46,841 bases of DNA. Origin: Corynebacterium yonathiae (GTDB taxonomy: Bacteria; Actinomycetota; Actinomycetes; Mycobacteriales; Mycobacteriaceae). Made by a program: the position numbers and the translations under genes. The DNA lies in contig NZ_JAKOPM010000016.1 in the NCBI RefSeq assembly GCF_022288805.1, positions 1-46,841 on the forward strand, read 5' to 3'. Below, piece after piece: positions 18,757-28,003 of the stretch; the stretch's first letter is position 1; every line of letters begins with the position of its first letter. The notes under the pieces were generated by a model. It saw nothing but the letters and a program-made list of their open reading frames with translations. It had not been told where the DNA came from and did not search any database.

Positions 18757-20013
18757 TTACTGCGGGGTCAGGACATCCTTGCCCACAAAGGGGCGCAGGG
18801 CCTCAGGGACAACAACAGAGCCGTCGGCCTGCTGGTGGTTTTCCAAAATAGCAACGAGCCAGCGGGTAGTGGCCAAAGTGCCGTTCAGGGTAGCAGCGGT
18901 CTGGGTCTTGCCGTTCTCGTCACGGTAACGGGTGGACAGGCGGCGAGCCTGGAAGGTGGTGCAGTTCGAGGTGGAGGTCAGCTCGCGGTAGGTGCCCTGG
19001 GTAGGGACCCACGCCTCATTATCGAACTTGCGGGCCGCCGAGGAACCGAGGTCACCACCGGCGATATCGATGGTGCGGTAGGGCAGCTCCATGGCTGCAA
19101 GCATATCCTTTTCCATGGATAGAAGGCGCTGGTGCATGTCCTCAGCATCTTCCGGCTTGCAGTAAACAAACATTTCTAGCTTGTCGAATTGGTGGACACG
19201 CAAGATGCCACGGGTGTCCTTGCCATGGGAGCCAGCTTCACGGCGGAAACAGGAGGACCAACCGGCGTACTGCAGCGGACCATTGGAAAGGTCAATAATC
19301 TCGTCCTTATGGTAGCCAGCAAGGGCTACCTCAGAGGTACCAACCAGGTACATATCATCGGCCGGCAAGTAGTAGACCTCATCGGAGTGCTGTCCCAAGA
19401 AACCGGTGCCGGACATAATGTCTGGGCGGACCAGAACTGGCGGAATCATCAGCTTAAAGCCGGCTTCCCGCGCCTTTTGCGCCGCAAGCATGAGCATTCC
19501 CAACTGCAGGAAGGCACCATCACCGGTGAGGTAGTAAAAGCGAGCGCCACCTACCTTGGCACCGCGCTTGACATCGATGAGGCCTAGGGATTCGCCCAGC
19601 TCAAGATGGTCCTTCGGTGCGAAATCGAACTCCGGAATCTGGCCAACTTCTTCTACCACCACGAAGTCATCTTCGCCGCCGGCTGGGGCACCTTCAACCA
19701 CGTTATCCAGCTTGTACTGCAGCTCTTCTACCTTGGCCTCAGCGGCGGACTGCGCCTCTTCCGCCTCCTTAACCTTGGCCTTCAGCTCATTGGAGCCCTC
19801 CAGCAAAGCGGGGCGCTCCTCCGGGGAGGCCTGGCCGATCTTCTTGCCAAAAGCCTTCTGCTCGGAACGCAGTTCGTCGGCCTTCTGGATAGCAGCACGG
19901 CGCTGCTCATCAGCTTCCAAAAGCTTATCCACGAGGGAGGGATCCTCACCTCGGTTCACCTGGGAAGCACGGACAACGTCGGGGTTTTCGCGGAGTAGCT
20001 TGAGATCAATCAC
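18757..20013 (-). CDS. serS: Serine-tRNA ligase
   Basis: This is a class II aminoacyl-tRNA synthetase of 418 residues. The N-terminal coiled-coil arm that grips the long variable loop of tRNA-Ser covers about 30-105. The catalytic domain contains [37 protein letters not shown] (motif 2) and the motif 3 region [18 protein letters not shown]. The start is GTG 20013 with no ribosome site; TAAACT lies 7 bases upstream on the minus strand, which suggests a leaderless message. Confidence 0.97.
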   Translation of the reverse strand: MIDLKLLRENPDVVRASQVNRGEDPSLVDKLLEADEQRRAAIQKADELRSEQKAFGKKIGQASPEERPALLEGSNELKAKVKEAEEAQSAAEAKVEELQYKLDNVVEGAPAGGEDDFVVVEEVGQIPEFDFAPKDHLELGESLGLIDVKRGAKVGGARFYYLTGDGAFLQLGMLMLAAQKAREAGFKLMIPPVLVRPDIMSGTGFLGQHSDEVYYLPADDMYLVGTSEVALAGYHKDEIIDLSNGPLQYAGWSSCFRREAGSHGKDTRGILRVHQFDKLEMFVYCKPEDAEDMHQRLLSMEKDMLAAMELPYRTIDIAGGDLGSSAARKFDNEAWVPTQGTYRELTSTSNCTTFQARRLSTRYRDENGKTQTAATLNGTLATTRWLVAILENHQQADGSVVVPEALRPFVGKDVLTPQ

Positions 20014-20078
20014 GAATGTAAGTTTAGCGTATTGACTACACCTTGCGGTGGTAATAACCAGCGAATTATCATGGTGTT
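20014..20078. promoter_or_regulatory. Back-to-back leaderless promoters of serS and farR
   Basis: In this 65-base divergent region TATCAT (20067-20072, plus) ends 6 bases before the farR ATG, with TTGCGG at 20043-20048 as a possible -35. On the minus strand TAAACT (20026-20021) ends 7 bases before the serS GTG. Neither gene has a Shine-Dalgarno sequence. Both spacings put the transcript start at the start codon. Confidence 0.5.
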
Positions 20079-20828
20079 ATGTCCGCCGTTCCGCTCCCCG
20101 CCCGCACAATTACGGACGGTCCCGTTCCAAAACACGCCCAATTACACGATATTCTCGAAGAATTGTGTCGCACGACTCTCAAACCCGGCGATATACTCCC
20201 CGGCGAAAGGCTCCTTGAAGAAACCTACGGAGTGTCACGTATCACAGTGCGTCGTGCCATCGGGGATCTCGTTGCAGCCGGAAAATTGCGTCGCGTCCGC
20301 GGCAAGGGCACCTTCGTAGCCCCCAATCCTTTAGTATCCCGGCTCCACCTAGCCTCATTTTCGGATGAGATGGGCGCCCAAGACGTCACCGCCTCCTCCA
20401 AGATCCTTACCAGCGGCCGCAGTAGCGCCCCAGAAGACGCCGCCATCTTTTTTGATACTCCTGCCCACACCGAACATATTCATTTGCGCCGCCTGCGTTT
20501 GGGCGATGGCGAACCGTACTCCATTGACGATGGCTGGTATAACTCCACGTTTGCGCCCAACCTTCTGGAAAATGACATCTACAACTCGGTCTACGCCATC
20601 CTCGATTCTGTCTTTGATGCCCCCATTACCGATGCGGATCAGACGGTCTCTGCAATTTCGGCCGATGCGGACACTGCCCCGCTTCTCGACGTCCCCGTGG
20701 GCACCCCACTGCTGCATATTGTGCGCTACTCCCGCTCGGGCGATAGACCGGTGGAGTGGTGTTCCTCGGTCTACCGTACGGACCGTTACCGCCTGACTAC
20801 CCGCGTGGCTAGGGAGAACAGCATCTAG
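20079..20828 (+). CDS. farR: GntR-family regulator, HutC subfamily (FarR-like)
   Basis: The 249-residue protein has a winged-helix N-terminal domain (about 15-90) with LPGERLLEETYGVSRITVRR, the GntR recognition helix region, and the wing RRVRGKGTFVA. A UTRA effector domain (about 100-245) follows, containing HLRRLRLGDGEPYSIDD. Position beside serS and HutC type match C. glutamicum FarR (cg3202), a regulator of amino-acid and fatty-acid metabolism; the symbol depends on that remembered synteny. The serS-farR region is very short, so FarR may control itself there. Confidence 0.8.
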   Translation: MSAVPLPARTITDGPVPKHAQLHDILEELCRTTLKPGDILPGERLLEETYGVSRITVRRAIGDLVAAGKLRRVRGKGTFVAPNPLVSRLHLASFSDEMGAQDVTASSKILTSGRSSAPEDAAIFFDTPAHTEHIHLRRLRLGDGEPYSIDDGWYNSTFAPNLLENDIYNSVYAILDSVFDAPITDADQTVSAISADADTAPLLDVPVGTPLLHIVRYSRSGDRPVEWCSSVYRTDRYRLTTRVARENSI

Positions 20829-20864
20829 CCAGCACCCTGCTGAAAAGGTAAGATTAAGGGCCTT

Positions 20865-21938
20865 ATGAAGAAATCACCTGCGTGGCGTTCCCCTGTGGCC
20901 GTCCAGATTGTCTTGATTGCGGCAATCGCGGCGGCCGTTTTCATGGGCATCTACGGCGTTATCAGCTCCCACAAATCAGGCGGCGAAGACACTACCGCTG
21001 CCCGACAGCATGATAATGGCGATGCTTCAGAAACCGCAGCTCCCAAGCCGGAGCCTTTCACCGCCGCGGCCGCCGGCGCCTGTTTGACGTGGGATATCGC
21101 GCAAGATGGCTCCGCCACCGGCTTCAAGGAAGTGCCCTGTTCCGAACAGCACCGCTTCGAGGTTTCCAAGACTGAAGACTTAAGTGTCTACCCCACCAGT
21201 GAATTCGGCACCGATGCCACTCGCCCAGCGCTTACCCGCCAACACCAGTTGCGCGATGAGCTGTGTGAATCCGCTACCGTGGGCTACCTGCACGGCAAAT
21301 GGGATCCGAATGGTAAGTACGATGTGGCATCCATTCTTCCGCCGCAGTCCGCTTGGGACCGGGGTGACCGCACCCTGCTCTGCGGCCTGCAAACCACCGA
21401 TGATCACGGCGTACCGCAGCTTAATACCGGCAACGTAGAGGCTTCCGAGCAAGCCAACCTCACCCAGCCGGGCGAGTGCTTGGCCATTGATGACAAGCAG
21501 GTTCCGCACGTGGTCGACTGCGCTAAGCCACACCAGATGGAGACCGTATCCGTTATTGATGTGGGCAAGCAGTTCCCTGATGGCTACCCGGACGGCAAGG
21601 ATATGGACAAATTCCTTTCCGATACCTGTACCGCCGCTACCGAAGACTACCTCGGCGGCGAGGAGCAGCTTTACCAGTCCACACTGCAGCCATTCTGGGG
21701 GTCTATCACCGAGGCCTCGTGGAATGGCGGCACCAAGTCCGTCAATTGCTCCCTTGTGCACGCCCGCGAAGGCGGCGGCTTCTCTGCCATCACCGGCTCC
21801 GCTACCGGTGGCCGCCAGGCGCTGACTATCGACGGCAATCCGCCGGAGGAGCGACCTGAGCGCAATCCGCTGCGCGAGGATAAGGACAATAAGCCGGCAC
21901 CCGAATCCGCCGCCCCTGCACCAGCCCCAGCACCCTAA
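20865..21938 (+). CDS. Membrane-anchored septum-formation domain protein (Rv3835-like)
   Basis: The protein has 357 residues: a short cytoplasmic end, one transmembrane helix (about 11-33), an Ala/Pro/Lys linker, then two related extracytoplasmic modules. The first begins GACLTWD with cysteines at VPCSEQH; the second begins GECLAIDD with VVDCAKPHQMETV. These are features of the actinobacterial septum-formation family (PF13845). The C-terminus is Pro/Ala-rich. Its stop overlaps the start of the next gene as TAATG, so the two are coupled, as Rv3835 and Rv3836 are adjacent in M. tuberculosis. The biochemical role is unknown. Confidence 0.75.
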   Translation: MKKSPAWRSPVAVQIVLIAAIAAAVFMGIYGVISSHKSGGEDTTAARQHDNGDASETAAPKPEPFTAAAAGACLTWDIAQDGSATGFKEVPCSEQHRFEVSKTEDLSVYPTSEFGTDATRPALTRQHQLRDELCESATVGYLHGKWDPNGKYDVASILPPQSAWDRGDRTLLCGLQTTDDHGVPQLNTGNVEASEQANLTQPGECLAIDDKQVPHVVDCAKPHQMETVSVIDVGKQFPDGYPDGKDMDKFLSDTCTAATEDYLGGEEQLYQSTLQPFWGSITEASWNGGTKSVNCSLVHAREGGGFSAITGSATGGRQALTIDGNPPEERPERNPLREDKDNKPAPESAAPAPAPAP

Positions 21939-22285
21939 TGGTGGAGGTTTCGGAAGAGCGCTTCAACGAAATGGTCAACGAGGCGCTGGATCAGGTACCC
22001 GAGGAATTTGTGCGCCGCATGCGCAACCTCGTCATCTTGGTCGAAGATGAAAACCCCGATAACCCAATGCTGCTCGGGCTCTACGAAGGCGTGGCTCTAC
22101 CCCACCGCACCTTCGATCACACCGGATTCTTGCCCGATGCGATCTTCATTTACCGGAAGTCGCTGCAGCGCTGGTCCGGCAGCGAGGAAGAACTAGCGGA
22201 ACAGGTCAAAGTCACCGTATTCCATGAGCTCGGGCACTACTTCGGCCTCGAAGAAGAGGAGCTGCACCGGCTGGGCTGGGGCTAG
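21938..22285 (+). CDS. Small zincin-like metallopeptidase family protein (Rv3836-like)
   Basis: This 115-residue protein has the zincin motif HELGHYFGLEEEEL near residues 97-110, that is HExxH followed by a distal Glu-rich stretch. The family is small soluble metallopeptidase-like proteins of unknown substrate, also recorded as DUF1025/MMP-type. Translation is coupled to the preceding membrane protein through TAATG, and its stop overlaps the stop of the convergent phosphatase as CTAG. Catalytic competence is plausible because both His and the Glu are present. Confidence 0.82.
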   Translation: MVEVSEERFNEMVNEALDQVPEEFVRRMRNLVILVEDENPDNPMLLGLYEGVALPHRTFDHTGFLPDAIFIYRKSLQRWSGSEEELAEQVKVTVFHELGHYFGLEEEELHRLGWG

Positions 22286-22935
22286 AGCTCCGTATCTGCC
22301 CAACGGGTCAATGTCCACTCACCAAAGCCCTTGCCGCGTGGTTCTATCACCATGAAGCGGCAATTGGCCAGGTAGCCGGTATAGGCAAAGTCGGCATCAA
22401 CACCCGTGGCGTGCTTGGTCACCACACGGATGGCCGCGCCGTGGCTGACTAGGATCACATCTTGGTCGTCGGCAAGCTGCTCTGCAATGCCCTCCAACAC
22501 CGGCTGGTAGCGAGCCAGCACATCATCCAAGGTCTCGCCGCCTTCCATCCCGGCGCCCCGCTCGCCATCGCACCAGCCACGCATGGCCACCATGTGCGAA
22601 CGGTGAGCATCCTCGCTGCCGTCCATTTCCCAATCGCCGGCAAAAATCTCATGCACACCGGCAATCACGTCCACACGCTGAGAAAACTCTGGCAAGCCGC
22701 GCTCCTGTTCAAAAGCGCACGCTGACAGCATTGCGGTTTGCTGCGCGCGCAGCGCGACGGAGCATTTAAATTCCACCTCGCGCTCACCCACCAACTGCGC
22801 CAGCTCACGGCCTACCTCCGTAGCTTGGTCGCGCCCGCGCTCGGTAAGCTCGGCCCCCGGCGGGCGGGTATCGAGTAAGCGGGAAATATTGGAATAGGTC
22901 TGGCCGTGGCGCAGCAGGATAATTCTTCCAGGCAT
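22282..22935 (-). CDS. Histidine phosphatase family protein (phosphoglycerate mutase-like, Rv3837c)
   Basis: The 217-residue protein begins GRIILLRHGQTYSN, the RHG phospho-histidine motif. A second His occurs in VILVSHGAAIRVV, and the family Arg and Glu are present in the middle. Such proteins are often named Gpm2, but many act on small phosphate esters and not on phosphoglycerate. It lies 9 bases after pheA, so it is probably cotranscribed with it, as in mycobacteria. Substrate unknown. Confidence 0.88.
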   Translation of the reverse strand: MPGRIILLRHGQTYSNISRLLDTRPPGAELTERGRDQATEVGRELAQLVGEREVEFKCSVALRAQQTAMLSACAFEQERGLPEFSQRVDVIAGVHEIFAGDWEMDGSEDAHRSHMVAMRGWCDGERGAGMEGGETLDDVLARYQPVLEGIAEQLADDQDVILVSHGAAIRVVTKHATGVDADFAYTGYLANCRFMVIEPRGKGFGEWTLTRWADTEL

Positions 22936-22944
22936 ACTCCTAGA

Positions 22945-23841
22945 TTATTGCCCCCTGCGTGCCCGCGCTACCCAATCATCCGCCGCTGCCAGATCGCGCG
23001 GCGGCTTTCCCGCTGGGGTTGCCGTGGGCCACGAGCCGAGGAAGAGCAAGTTCTCTGCCCGCAGCCATAATGCTCGCAACGCCTCCGCAACCGGCTGATC
23101 ATCGATATGCCCGATGAGATCCACATAGAAACGGTAGGTGCCAAAGGCTTGCCGCGTGGGCCGCGATTCAATCCGGGAGAGGTCCACCCCGCGGTGCGCA
23201 AAGTCCTGCAATGCACCTACCAGGCTGCCGGGCTCATTGGGCAGGGTGAAAATTACGCTCGTGCGGTCCTGGCCGGTACGCGCGGTGGGCTTTCCCGGTT
23301 TTCCCACTAGAACGAAGCGCGTTACGGCGCCCTTGACATCCGCCACACCGCGGGCGATAGCCTCCAATCCGAAGATTTCGGCGGCCCGCACCGGCGCTGC
23401 AGCGGCATCCGCATCCCCGCGGGCTACGGCTTCGGCCGCAGCGGCATTGGAACTGGCCGGTACAAACTCAACCTCCGGCAAGTTGTCTTTTACCCAGCCG
23501 CGGATTTGCTGGAAAGCCACTGGGTGAGTGCTCAGACGTCTAATACCGTCCGCGCCCGGCCTGGTCATGATGCTAAAAGCAACGGGAATATCCACCTCGC
23601 GGTAAATCTGCACCGGTTCTGCTTCAACAAGCGCGTCAAAAGTCGTGGTCACCGCACCATCCACGGAATTTTCAATGGCCACGCAGGCATAATCCGCCTG
23701 CCCGGCGCGCACGGCGGCCACAGCTTCCGAGGGAGAGCCAACCGGCAAGGGCTCTACCTCAGATAGGTATGCGGAAAACTTGTGCACGGCCGCTTCTGTA
23801 AAGGTTCCGGCCGGCCCGAGGAAGGCAATGGTGGTGGTCAT
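22945..23841 (-). CDS. pheA: Prephenate dehydratase
   Basis: PheA converts prephenate to phenylpyruvate in phenylalanine synthesis. From ATG 23841 it reads MTTTIAFLGPAGTFTEAA, 298 residues. The catalytic domain (about 1-180) includes ACVAIENSVDGAV and VTRFVLVGKPG. The ACT domain (about 195-275) carries GSLVGALQDFAHRGVDLSRI and the ESRPT phenylalanine-binding motif, so feedback inhibition is expected. There is no fused chorismate mutase. Divergent from the amidase gene, with 33 bases between starts. Confidence 0.95.
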   Translation of the reverse strand: MTTTIAFLGPAGTFTEAAVHKFSAYLSEVEPLPVGSPSEAVAAVRAGQADYACVAIENSVDGAVTTTFDALVEAEPVQIYREVDIPVAFSIMTRPGADGIRRLSTHPVAFQQIRGWVKDNLPEVEFVPASSNAAAAEAVARGDADAAAAPVRAAEIFGLEAIARGVADVKGAVTRFVLVGKPGKPTARTGQDRTSVIFTLPNEPGSLVGALQDFAHRGVDLSRIESRPTRQAFGTYRFYVDLIGHIDDQPVAEALRALWLRAENLLFLGSWPTATPAGKPPRDLAAADDWVARARRGQ

Positions 23842-23874
23842 GCACGTCACCTTAGCCCACTAGACTGGTGCTCC

Positions 23875-25011
23875 ATGGACTTTTCCGTAGAACAACTCCG
23901 CGCGGACCTGAACGGCCTTGCCCCAGAGGAGCACGGTTTTGTCTACTTGGATATGGACCGCACACCCTCCGGTCACGGCCGGCTTGCCGGCTGGGTGCTC
24001 TCCGCCAAGGATCTCTGCGACGTCCGTGGCATGCCCACCACCTTGGGAAATGTCGATCGCACTTACTTTCCCGAATGCAGCGATGCTTTCTTAGAGGACC
24101 TAGAAAAGCAGGGTGCGTTATTCATCGGTAAGTCCTCCACCCCGGAGCTGGGTCTGCGCGTGGATACGGAGCCGGTGGGCCTACCCCACCCGCACAATCC
24201 CCTCTACCCGGGCTGCACTCCAGGTGGTTCCTCAGGTGGTGCGGCGGTACAGGTCGCACGGGGGTTACTGCGCGCCGCACACGCCAGCGACGGCGGCGGA
24301 TCCATCCGCGTGCCCGCCGCGGCCTGCGGCGTGGTGGGCTTTAAGCCGGCCGGCAAAGAGCTAGGCGTGCAGGGGTTTATCACCCGGACCGTGGCCGATA
24401 ATGCGTTTCTGCATGGCCACCGCATGATCACTCCCCGCGCCCGCATCGGGCTGCTGGTAGAGCCATTGTTCTGCGATGCCAGCGTCGACGCGCACCACCT
24501 GCGCGCTGCCCGCGAGGCGGCCGAACGCCTGCGAGCAGCCGGCTTCCACGTAGTGCCCATTTCCCCCTACCCGCAGGCACGAGCAACTTTTGCGCATTTC
24601 CGAAATACCTTTACCTCCCGCCTAGGGGGGCTCAGCCCAGCGGCGGGTTACGCCGCGTGGATTGCCCAGCAGGGCCAGCGCGTCAGCTCCGCCGAACTGG
24701 CCGCGGCGCGGGCACATGTCCGGCAGCTGCCCGGCTTACTAGCCCAGGAGTGGGGCGTCGATGCCATCCTCACCCCAATGCTGACCACGGATCCGCCGCG
24801 CATTGGCCATTTCCTCTCTCTTTCCCATGCGGAAAATTTCGCGGCCCAGACCCGGTGGTCGCCGTGGGGTTCCCTGTTCAACATGGCCCGCCTGCCAGCC
24901 ATTTCCGTACCGTGGGCCGTACCCAATCACCCGCCGGTGGGCGTACACCTGGGAAGCATTACGCTTTCCGACGCCGCCCTCCTCGGCCTTGCCCACATCC
25001 TGCACCCATGA
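23875..25011 (+). CDS. Amidase-signature family hydrolase
   Basis: From ATG 23875 the protein has 378 residues, shorter than typical amidases (about 450-500). The Ser-cisSer-Lys triad is intact: Lys in GKSSTPELG, Ser in TPGGSSGGAAVQ and Ser in DGGGSIRVPAAACGVVGF. The C-terminal half is compact and includes LTPMLTTDPPRIGH. The shortened length and lack of gatB or gatC nearby argue against GatA; a small amide hydrolase is more likely. The stop overlaps the next start as ATGA. Confidence 0.88.
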   Translation: MDFSVEQLRADLNGLAPEEHGFVYLDMDRTPSGHGRLAGWVLSAKDLCDVRGMPTTLGNVDRTYFPECSDAFLEDLEKQGALFIGKSSTPELGLRVDTEPVGLPHPHNPLYPGCTPGGSSGGAAVQVARGLLRAAHASDGGGSIRVPAAACGVVGFKPAGKELGVQGFITRTVADNAFLHGHRMITPRARIGLLVEPLFCDASVDAHHLRAAREAAERLRAAGFHVVPISPYPQARATFAHFRNTFTSRLGGLSPAAGYAAWIAQQGQRVSSAELAAARAHVRQLPGLLAQEWGVDAILTPMLTTDPPRIGHFLSLSHAENFAAQTRWSPWGSLFNMARLPAISVPWAVPNHPPVGVHLGSITLSDAALLGLAHILHP

Positions 25012-25706
25012 CTAAGTCCCTACGCGCCGAACTGCTCATCGTCCTCACCCTCACTTTTGGCATTTCCGGGGTGCGGGCGGTGCTGCATCTCATCAATTCT
25101 CTTGCCTCGCCACAGCGGCTCAATGAGCAATCAGTCACGCTCAATTCCAGCCAGTCCTCTTTAGCCTGGGTGGATATGGGCCTGCAGCTGTGCTCGGCCG
25201 CCGTACTCTGCTCCTATGGTGCTTTGGCGCTTTTCCTGCTGGCTAAGGACCATATTTTCCCGCGTTCTTACCGCACCCGCGACTGTCTGGAGGGCGCGGG
25301 GCTTGCCGCCTTAATTGGCATCCCGGGCCTCGCGTTGTACTTCACAGCGGTACATTTTGGCTGGAGCAAAGAGGTCATACCTGGTGATTTTGCCAATGTC
25401 TGGCTAGAGATCCCCGTATCCCTTCTCAAGGCGGCCGCCAACGCCTTTGCAGAAGAGACCGTAGTGGTGATGTGGCTCCTGACGCGCCTGCGCCAGGCCC
25501 GTTGGTCCCTGCCGGCCACGCTTGCCGCAAGCTCCATCTTGCGCGGTTCCTATCACCTCTACCAAGGCGTTTCCGCTGGATTTGGCAATATCATCATGGG
25601 TTTAATTTACGGCTACTACTACCACCGCACGGGGCGGGTATGGCCGTTGGTCATAGCGCATTTTCTTATCGACGCCGTCGCTTTCGTGGGTTATTCCTTC
25701 CTGTGA
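25008..25706 (+). CDS. CPBP-family intramembrane metalloprotease
   Basis: The ATG at 25008 overlaps the amidase stop (ATGA), so the two genes are coupled. The 232-residue product has six or so hydrophobic segments. The CPBP (Abi/Rce1-like) signature is present: ANAFAEETVVVMWLL with the glutamate pair, ILRGSYHLYQG with Arg and His, and VIAHFLIDAVAF with the last His. Members cleave prenylated or other membrane proteins, or act in peptide self-immunity; the substrate here is unknown. No bacteriocin gene is visible nearby. Confidence 0.85.
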   Translation: MTKSLRAELLIVLTLTFGISGVRAVLHLINSLASPQRLNEQSVTLNSSQSSLAWVDMGLQLCSAAVLCSYGALALFLLAKDHIFPRSYRTRDCLEGAGLAALIGIPGLALYFTAVHFGWSKEVIPGDFANVWLEIPVSLLKAAANAFAEETVVVMWLLTRLRQARWSLPATLAASSILRGSYHLYQGVSAGFGNIIMGLIYGYYYHRTGRVWPLVIAHFLIDAVAFVGYSFL

Positions 25707-25769
25707 AAATTCCCTTAGGGGGACGTCGCGAAGCGGGCGAAACTCCCCGCACCTTGTAAGGTATAGCGC

Positions 25770-27014
25770 ATGACTGAATCAGGACGAGATCCGCATAGGG
25801 AGGCCCGCCGAGCCGGCGACGGTTCCTCCACTGAATTCGTCCTTGGGGCCGATGGACGTCCCCTCAAGGATCGATACGGCCGCCCTATCCGACGCCGCAC
25901 CGCCGCTCGCCCGACACCGCGGCGCATCGAACCGGAACAGCAATCCTTCCGCGCTCCGCAGCCACAGCGGCAGCAACAGCCACCGCGCCGCACCCCGCCC
26001 CCAACGCCGAGCCGCTACCCGAGTCAATACCGAGCGCAACAACGCCCGCCTCGTCGAACCGAACGCCGACCGGCGCCACGTCAGCGCCCACATAGCCGCC
26101 GCAAGAAGGTCAATCCGGCCAAGCGCGCCCTCGGTTGTATTGGTCTGGCGCTGGTTGTCCTCTTGATATTCAACCTCGTCTTTATGTTTTGGACCGATGC
26201 TCGCCTGACCCGTATCGAGGCGCTCCCCGAAGACCAAGTGCCTAATACCGCCGGTACCAACTGGTTGCTTGTTGGTTCCGATTCCCGTCAAGGCCTAAGC
26301 GAGGAACAGCAGGTTGAATTGGGCACCGGCGGCGATGTGGGCGAAGGCCGCACCGATACCATCATGCTGCTGCACATCCCTCGCACCGGCAAGGCCAAGC
26401 TTGTGTCCATTCCGCGCGATAGCTACGTGGAAGTCCCCGGTTTTGGCATGGACAAGATCAATGCCGCCTTTACCTACGGTGGACCGCAGCTACTCACCCA
26501 AACCGTTGAAGGGACAACCGGTCTGCACATCGACCACTATGCCGAGATCGGTATGGGTGGCCTGGCCAATGTGGTCGATTCCGTCGGCGGCGTGGATGTT
26601 TGCGTGAAAGAACCCATCAATGATCCGCTAGCCAGCATCGATCTCCAAGACGGCTGCCAAAAGCTCAAGGGACGCGATGCTTTGGGCTACGTGCGCACCC
26701 GTGCTACTGCCATGGGAGACCTAGACCGCGTGCAGCGCCAGCGCGAATTCTTCTCCGCCTTGCTGGATAAGGTCGCTTCCCCAGCTACCCTTATCAACCC
26801 TTTCCGTGCCTTCTCTTTGGTCAACCACACCGCTTCCTCGTTCATCGTGGACGAGGGCGACCACGTCTGGCACCTTGCCCGCGTGGCACTCGCCATGGGC
26901 TCCGGAGTAGAAACAGAGACCGTCCCCGTCGGTGGATTCCAAGACACCGAGGTAGGCAACGTAGTCCTCTGGGACGAGGAAGCAGCCTCCGGATTGTGGG
27001 ATTCCCTTAAATAG
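25770..27014 (+). CDS. lcpB: LytR-CpsA-Psr (LCP) family ligase, LcpB-like
   Basis: LCP proteins transfer lipid-linked polymers, in corynebacteria arabinogalactan, onto peptidoglycan at the outer membrane face. The 414-residue protein has an unusually long cytoplasmic tail (about 1-108) rich in Arg, Pro and Gln. A transmembrane helix follows (about 112-135), then the LCP domain. Key residues are visible in LLVGSDSRQG, EGRTDTIMLLH, LVSIPRDSYV, and VRTRATAMGDLDRVQRQREF near the end. There is no LytR_C domain. The position after pheA matches cg3210 (lcpB) in C. glutamicum, as I recall it. Confidence 0.88.
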   Translation: MTESGRDPHREARRAGDGSSTEFVLGADGRPLKDRYGRPIRRRTAARPTPRRIEPEQQSFRAPQPQRQQQPPRRTPPPTPSRYPSQYRAQQRPPRRTERRPAPRQRPHSRRKKVNPAKRALGCIGLALVVLLIFNLVFMFWTDARLTRIEALPEDQVPNTAGTNWLLVGSDSRQGLSEEQQVELGTGGDVGEGRTDTIMLLHIPRTGKAKLVSIPRDSYVEVPGFGMDKINAAFTYGGPQLLTQTVEGTTGLHIDHYAEIGMGGLANVVDSVGGVDVCVKEPINDPLASIDLQDGCQKLKGRDALGYVRTRATAMGDLDRVQRQREFFSALLDKVASPATLINPFRAFSLVNHTASSFIVDEGDHVWHLARVALAMGSGVETETVPVGGFQDTEVGNVVLWDEEAASGLWDSLK

Positions 27015-27020
27015 CGATCA

Positions 27021-27056
27021 AAAAATGGCACCTCCCCCACAGGAGGTGCCATTTTT
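27021..27056. terminator. Bidirectional terminator between lcpB and the DUF5926 gene
   Basis: AAAAATGGCACCTCC and GGAGGTGCCATTTTT form a perfect stem around a 6-base loop, with A and T tracts at the two ends. It sits between two convergent genes and would work on both strands. Confidence 0.9.
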
Positions 27057-27062
27057 ATGTCT

Positions 27063-27983
27063 TTAGCGCAGGGTAACCTGGCGGGATTTAATGTTTTCTA
27101 GCTGCTTGCGCTCATCGGCACTTAGCTGAGCATCATTAGGGATTTCCTCCTCCAGGGCCTTATCCACGCGGGTGAGGTGGTCCTCATAAGAAGCGTAGTC
27201 AACCTCTGGATCCAGGTCGAAGACTGGGGCGATGAGACCGTGCGTGCGGAAGACACCGGCAAACTTGGTGCCCTCACCGAGGTTCAGCTCACCGCGGGCG
27301 GCTACGCGAGCTAGTGCGTTCAGGAATGCGGATTCATCATCGCTCGGGCGGACCCAACGGATGTGGGCCTTGCCACCGCCGGCATTTGCCCAAAAAGCAG
27401 CGCCGGTGATGTTCTCACCCACTTCGTGGGATTCGATGACGGAATCATTAGCTGCGCGTAGGGACTGCGCAATCTGCGGGGTAACCTGTGCACCCTCTGG
27501 GATCCACCACTCGAAGTCTTGGTGAACCTGCACGTCGAGGGCTGCGGAGGCGTCGATAAGCTCCTCCAGCTTCGGCTCCGAGCCATCGGCCGCGGTGGAT
27601 TCAAGGGTGGCGCCGGGTTCATTATTTTTTACCCAGTTAAGGGCAAAGGCCAAGTCGCGGCCCGGGTTATGGGTATGCGACTGTACCTGCAGGCCCACGA
27701 AGGCATCGCCGCCAAATTCAGCATCACGAATTAGCGCAGCAGAAGCGCCCGGCAACACGGTGGCTACATATACGTCTTTGTCGCAGCCTTTGACCTCAAG
27801 CTTGGCAAAAGCGGAGGGGACGAACTCCTGCATGGCGACCAGGGAGGCCTCTGCAGCAAGTCCGCCGTAGGGGCGGGGGTCCTTTTCTAGGGCAGCGCGC
27901 TCCTTGGCGCGAGCAGCGAGTTTTGCCTGACGGCGGGACATACCCTCAGGCAGCTGTTCCTTGTTCTTTTTCTTCTTGGCCAT
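27063..27983 (-). CDS. DUF5926 family protein
   Basis: This 306-residue, probably cytoplasmic protein starts with a very basic segment (MAKKKKNKEQLPEGMSRRQA), followed by KLAARAKERAALEK. It is conserved in Actinobacteria and is often misnamed topoisomerase or SecA in databases. No enzymatic motif is visible. It is the third gene of a minus-strand run ldh-glpQ1-DUF5926 (20 bases after glpQ1), ended by the strong bidirectional hairpin. The Lys-rich start suggests nucleic-acid or ribosome contact, which is only a guess. Confidence 0.75.
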   Translation of the reverse strand: MAKKKKNKEQLPEGMSRRQAKLAARAKERAALEKDPRPYGGLAAEASLVAMQEFVPSAFAKLEVKGCDKDVYVATVLPGASAALIRDAEFGGDAFVGLQVQSHTHNPGRDLAFALNWVKNNEPGATLESTAADGSEPKLEELIDASAALDVQVHQDFEWWIPEGAQVTPQIAQSLRAANDSVIESHEVGENITGAAFWANAGGGKAHIRWVRPSDDESAFLNALARVAARGELNLGEGTKFAGVFRTHGLIAPVFDLDPEVDYASYEDHLTRVDKALEEEIPNDAQLSADERKQLENIKSRQVTLR

Positions 27984-28003
27984 GCCTCCAAGATACCTGC
28001 TTA

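Noticed and set aside
22282..22935. Assignment as glycolytic phosphoglycerate mutase
   Set aside because: The protein has only the general RHG histidine-phosphatase motifs. Position beside pheA matches Rv3837c, whose substrate is not established, so no gpm symbol is given.
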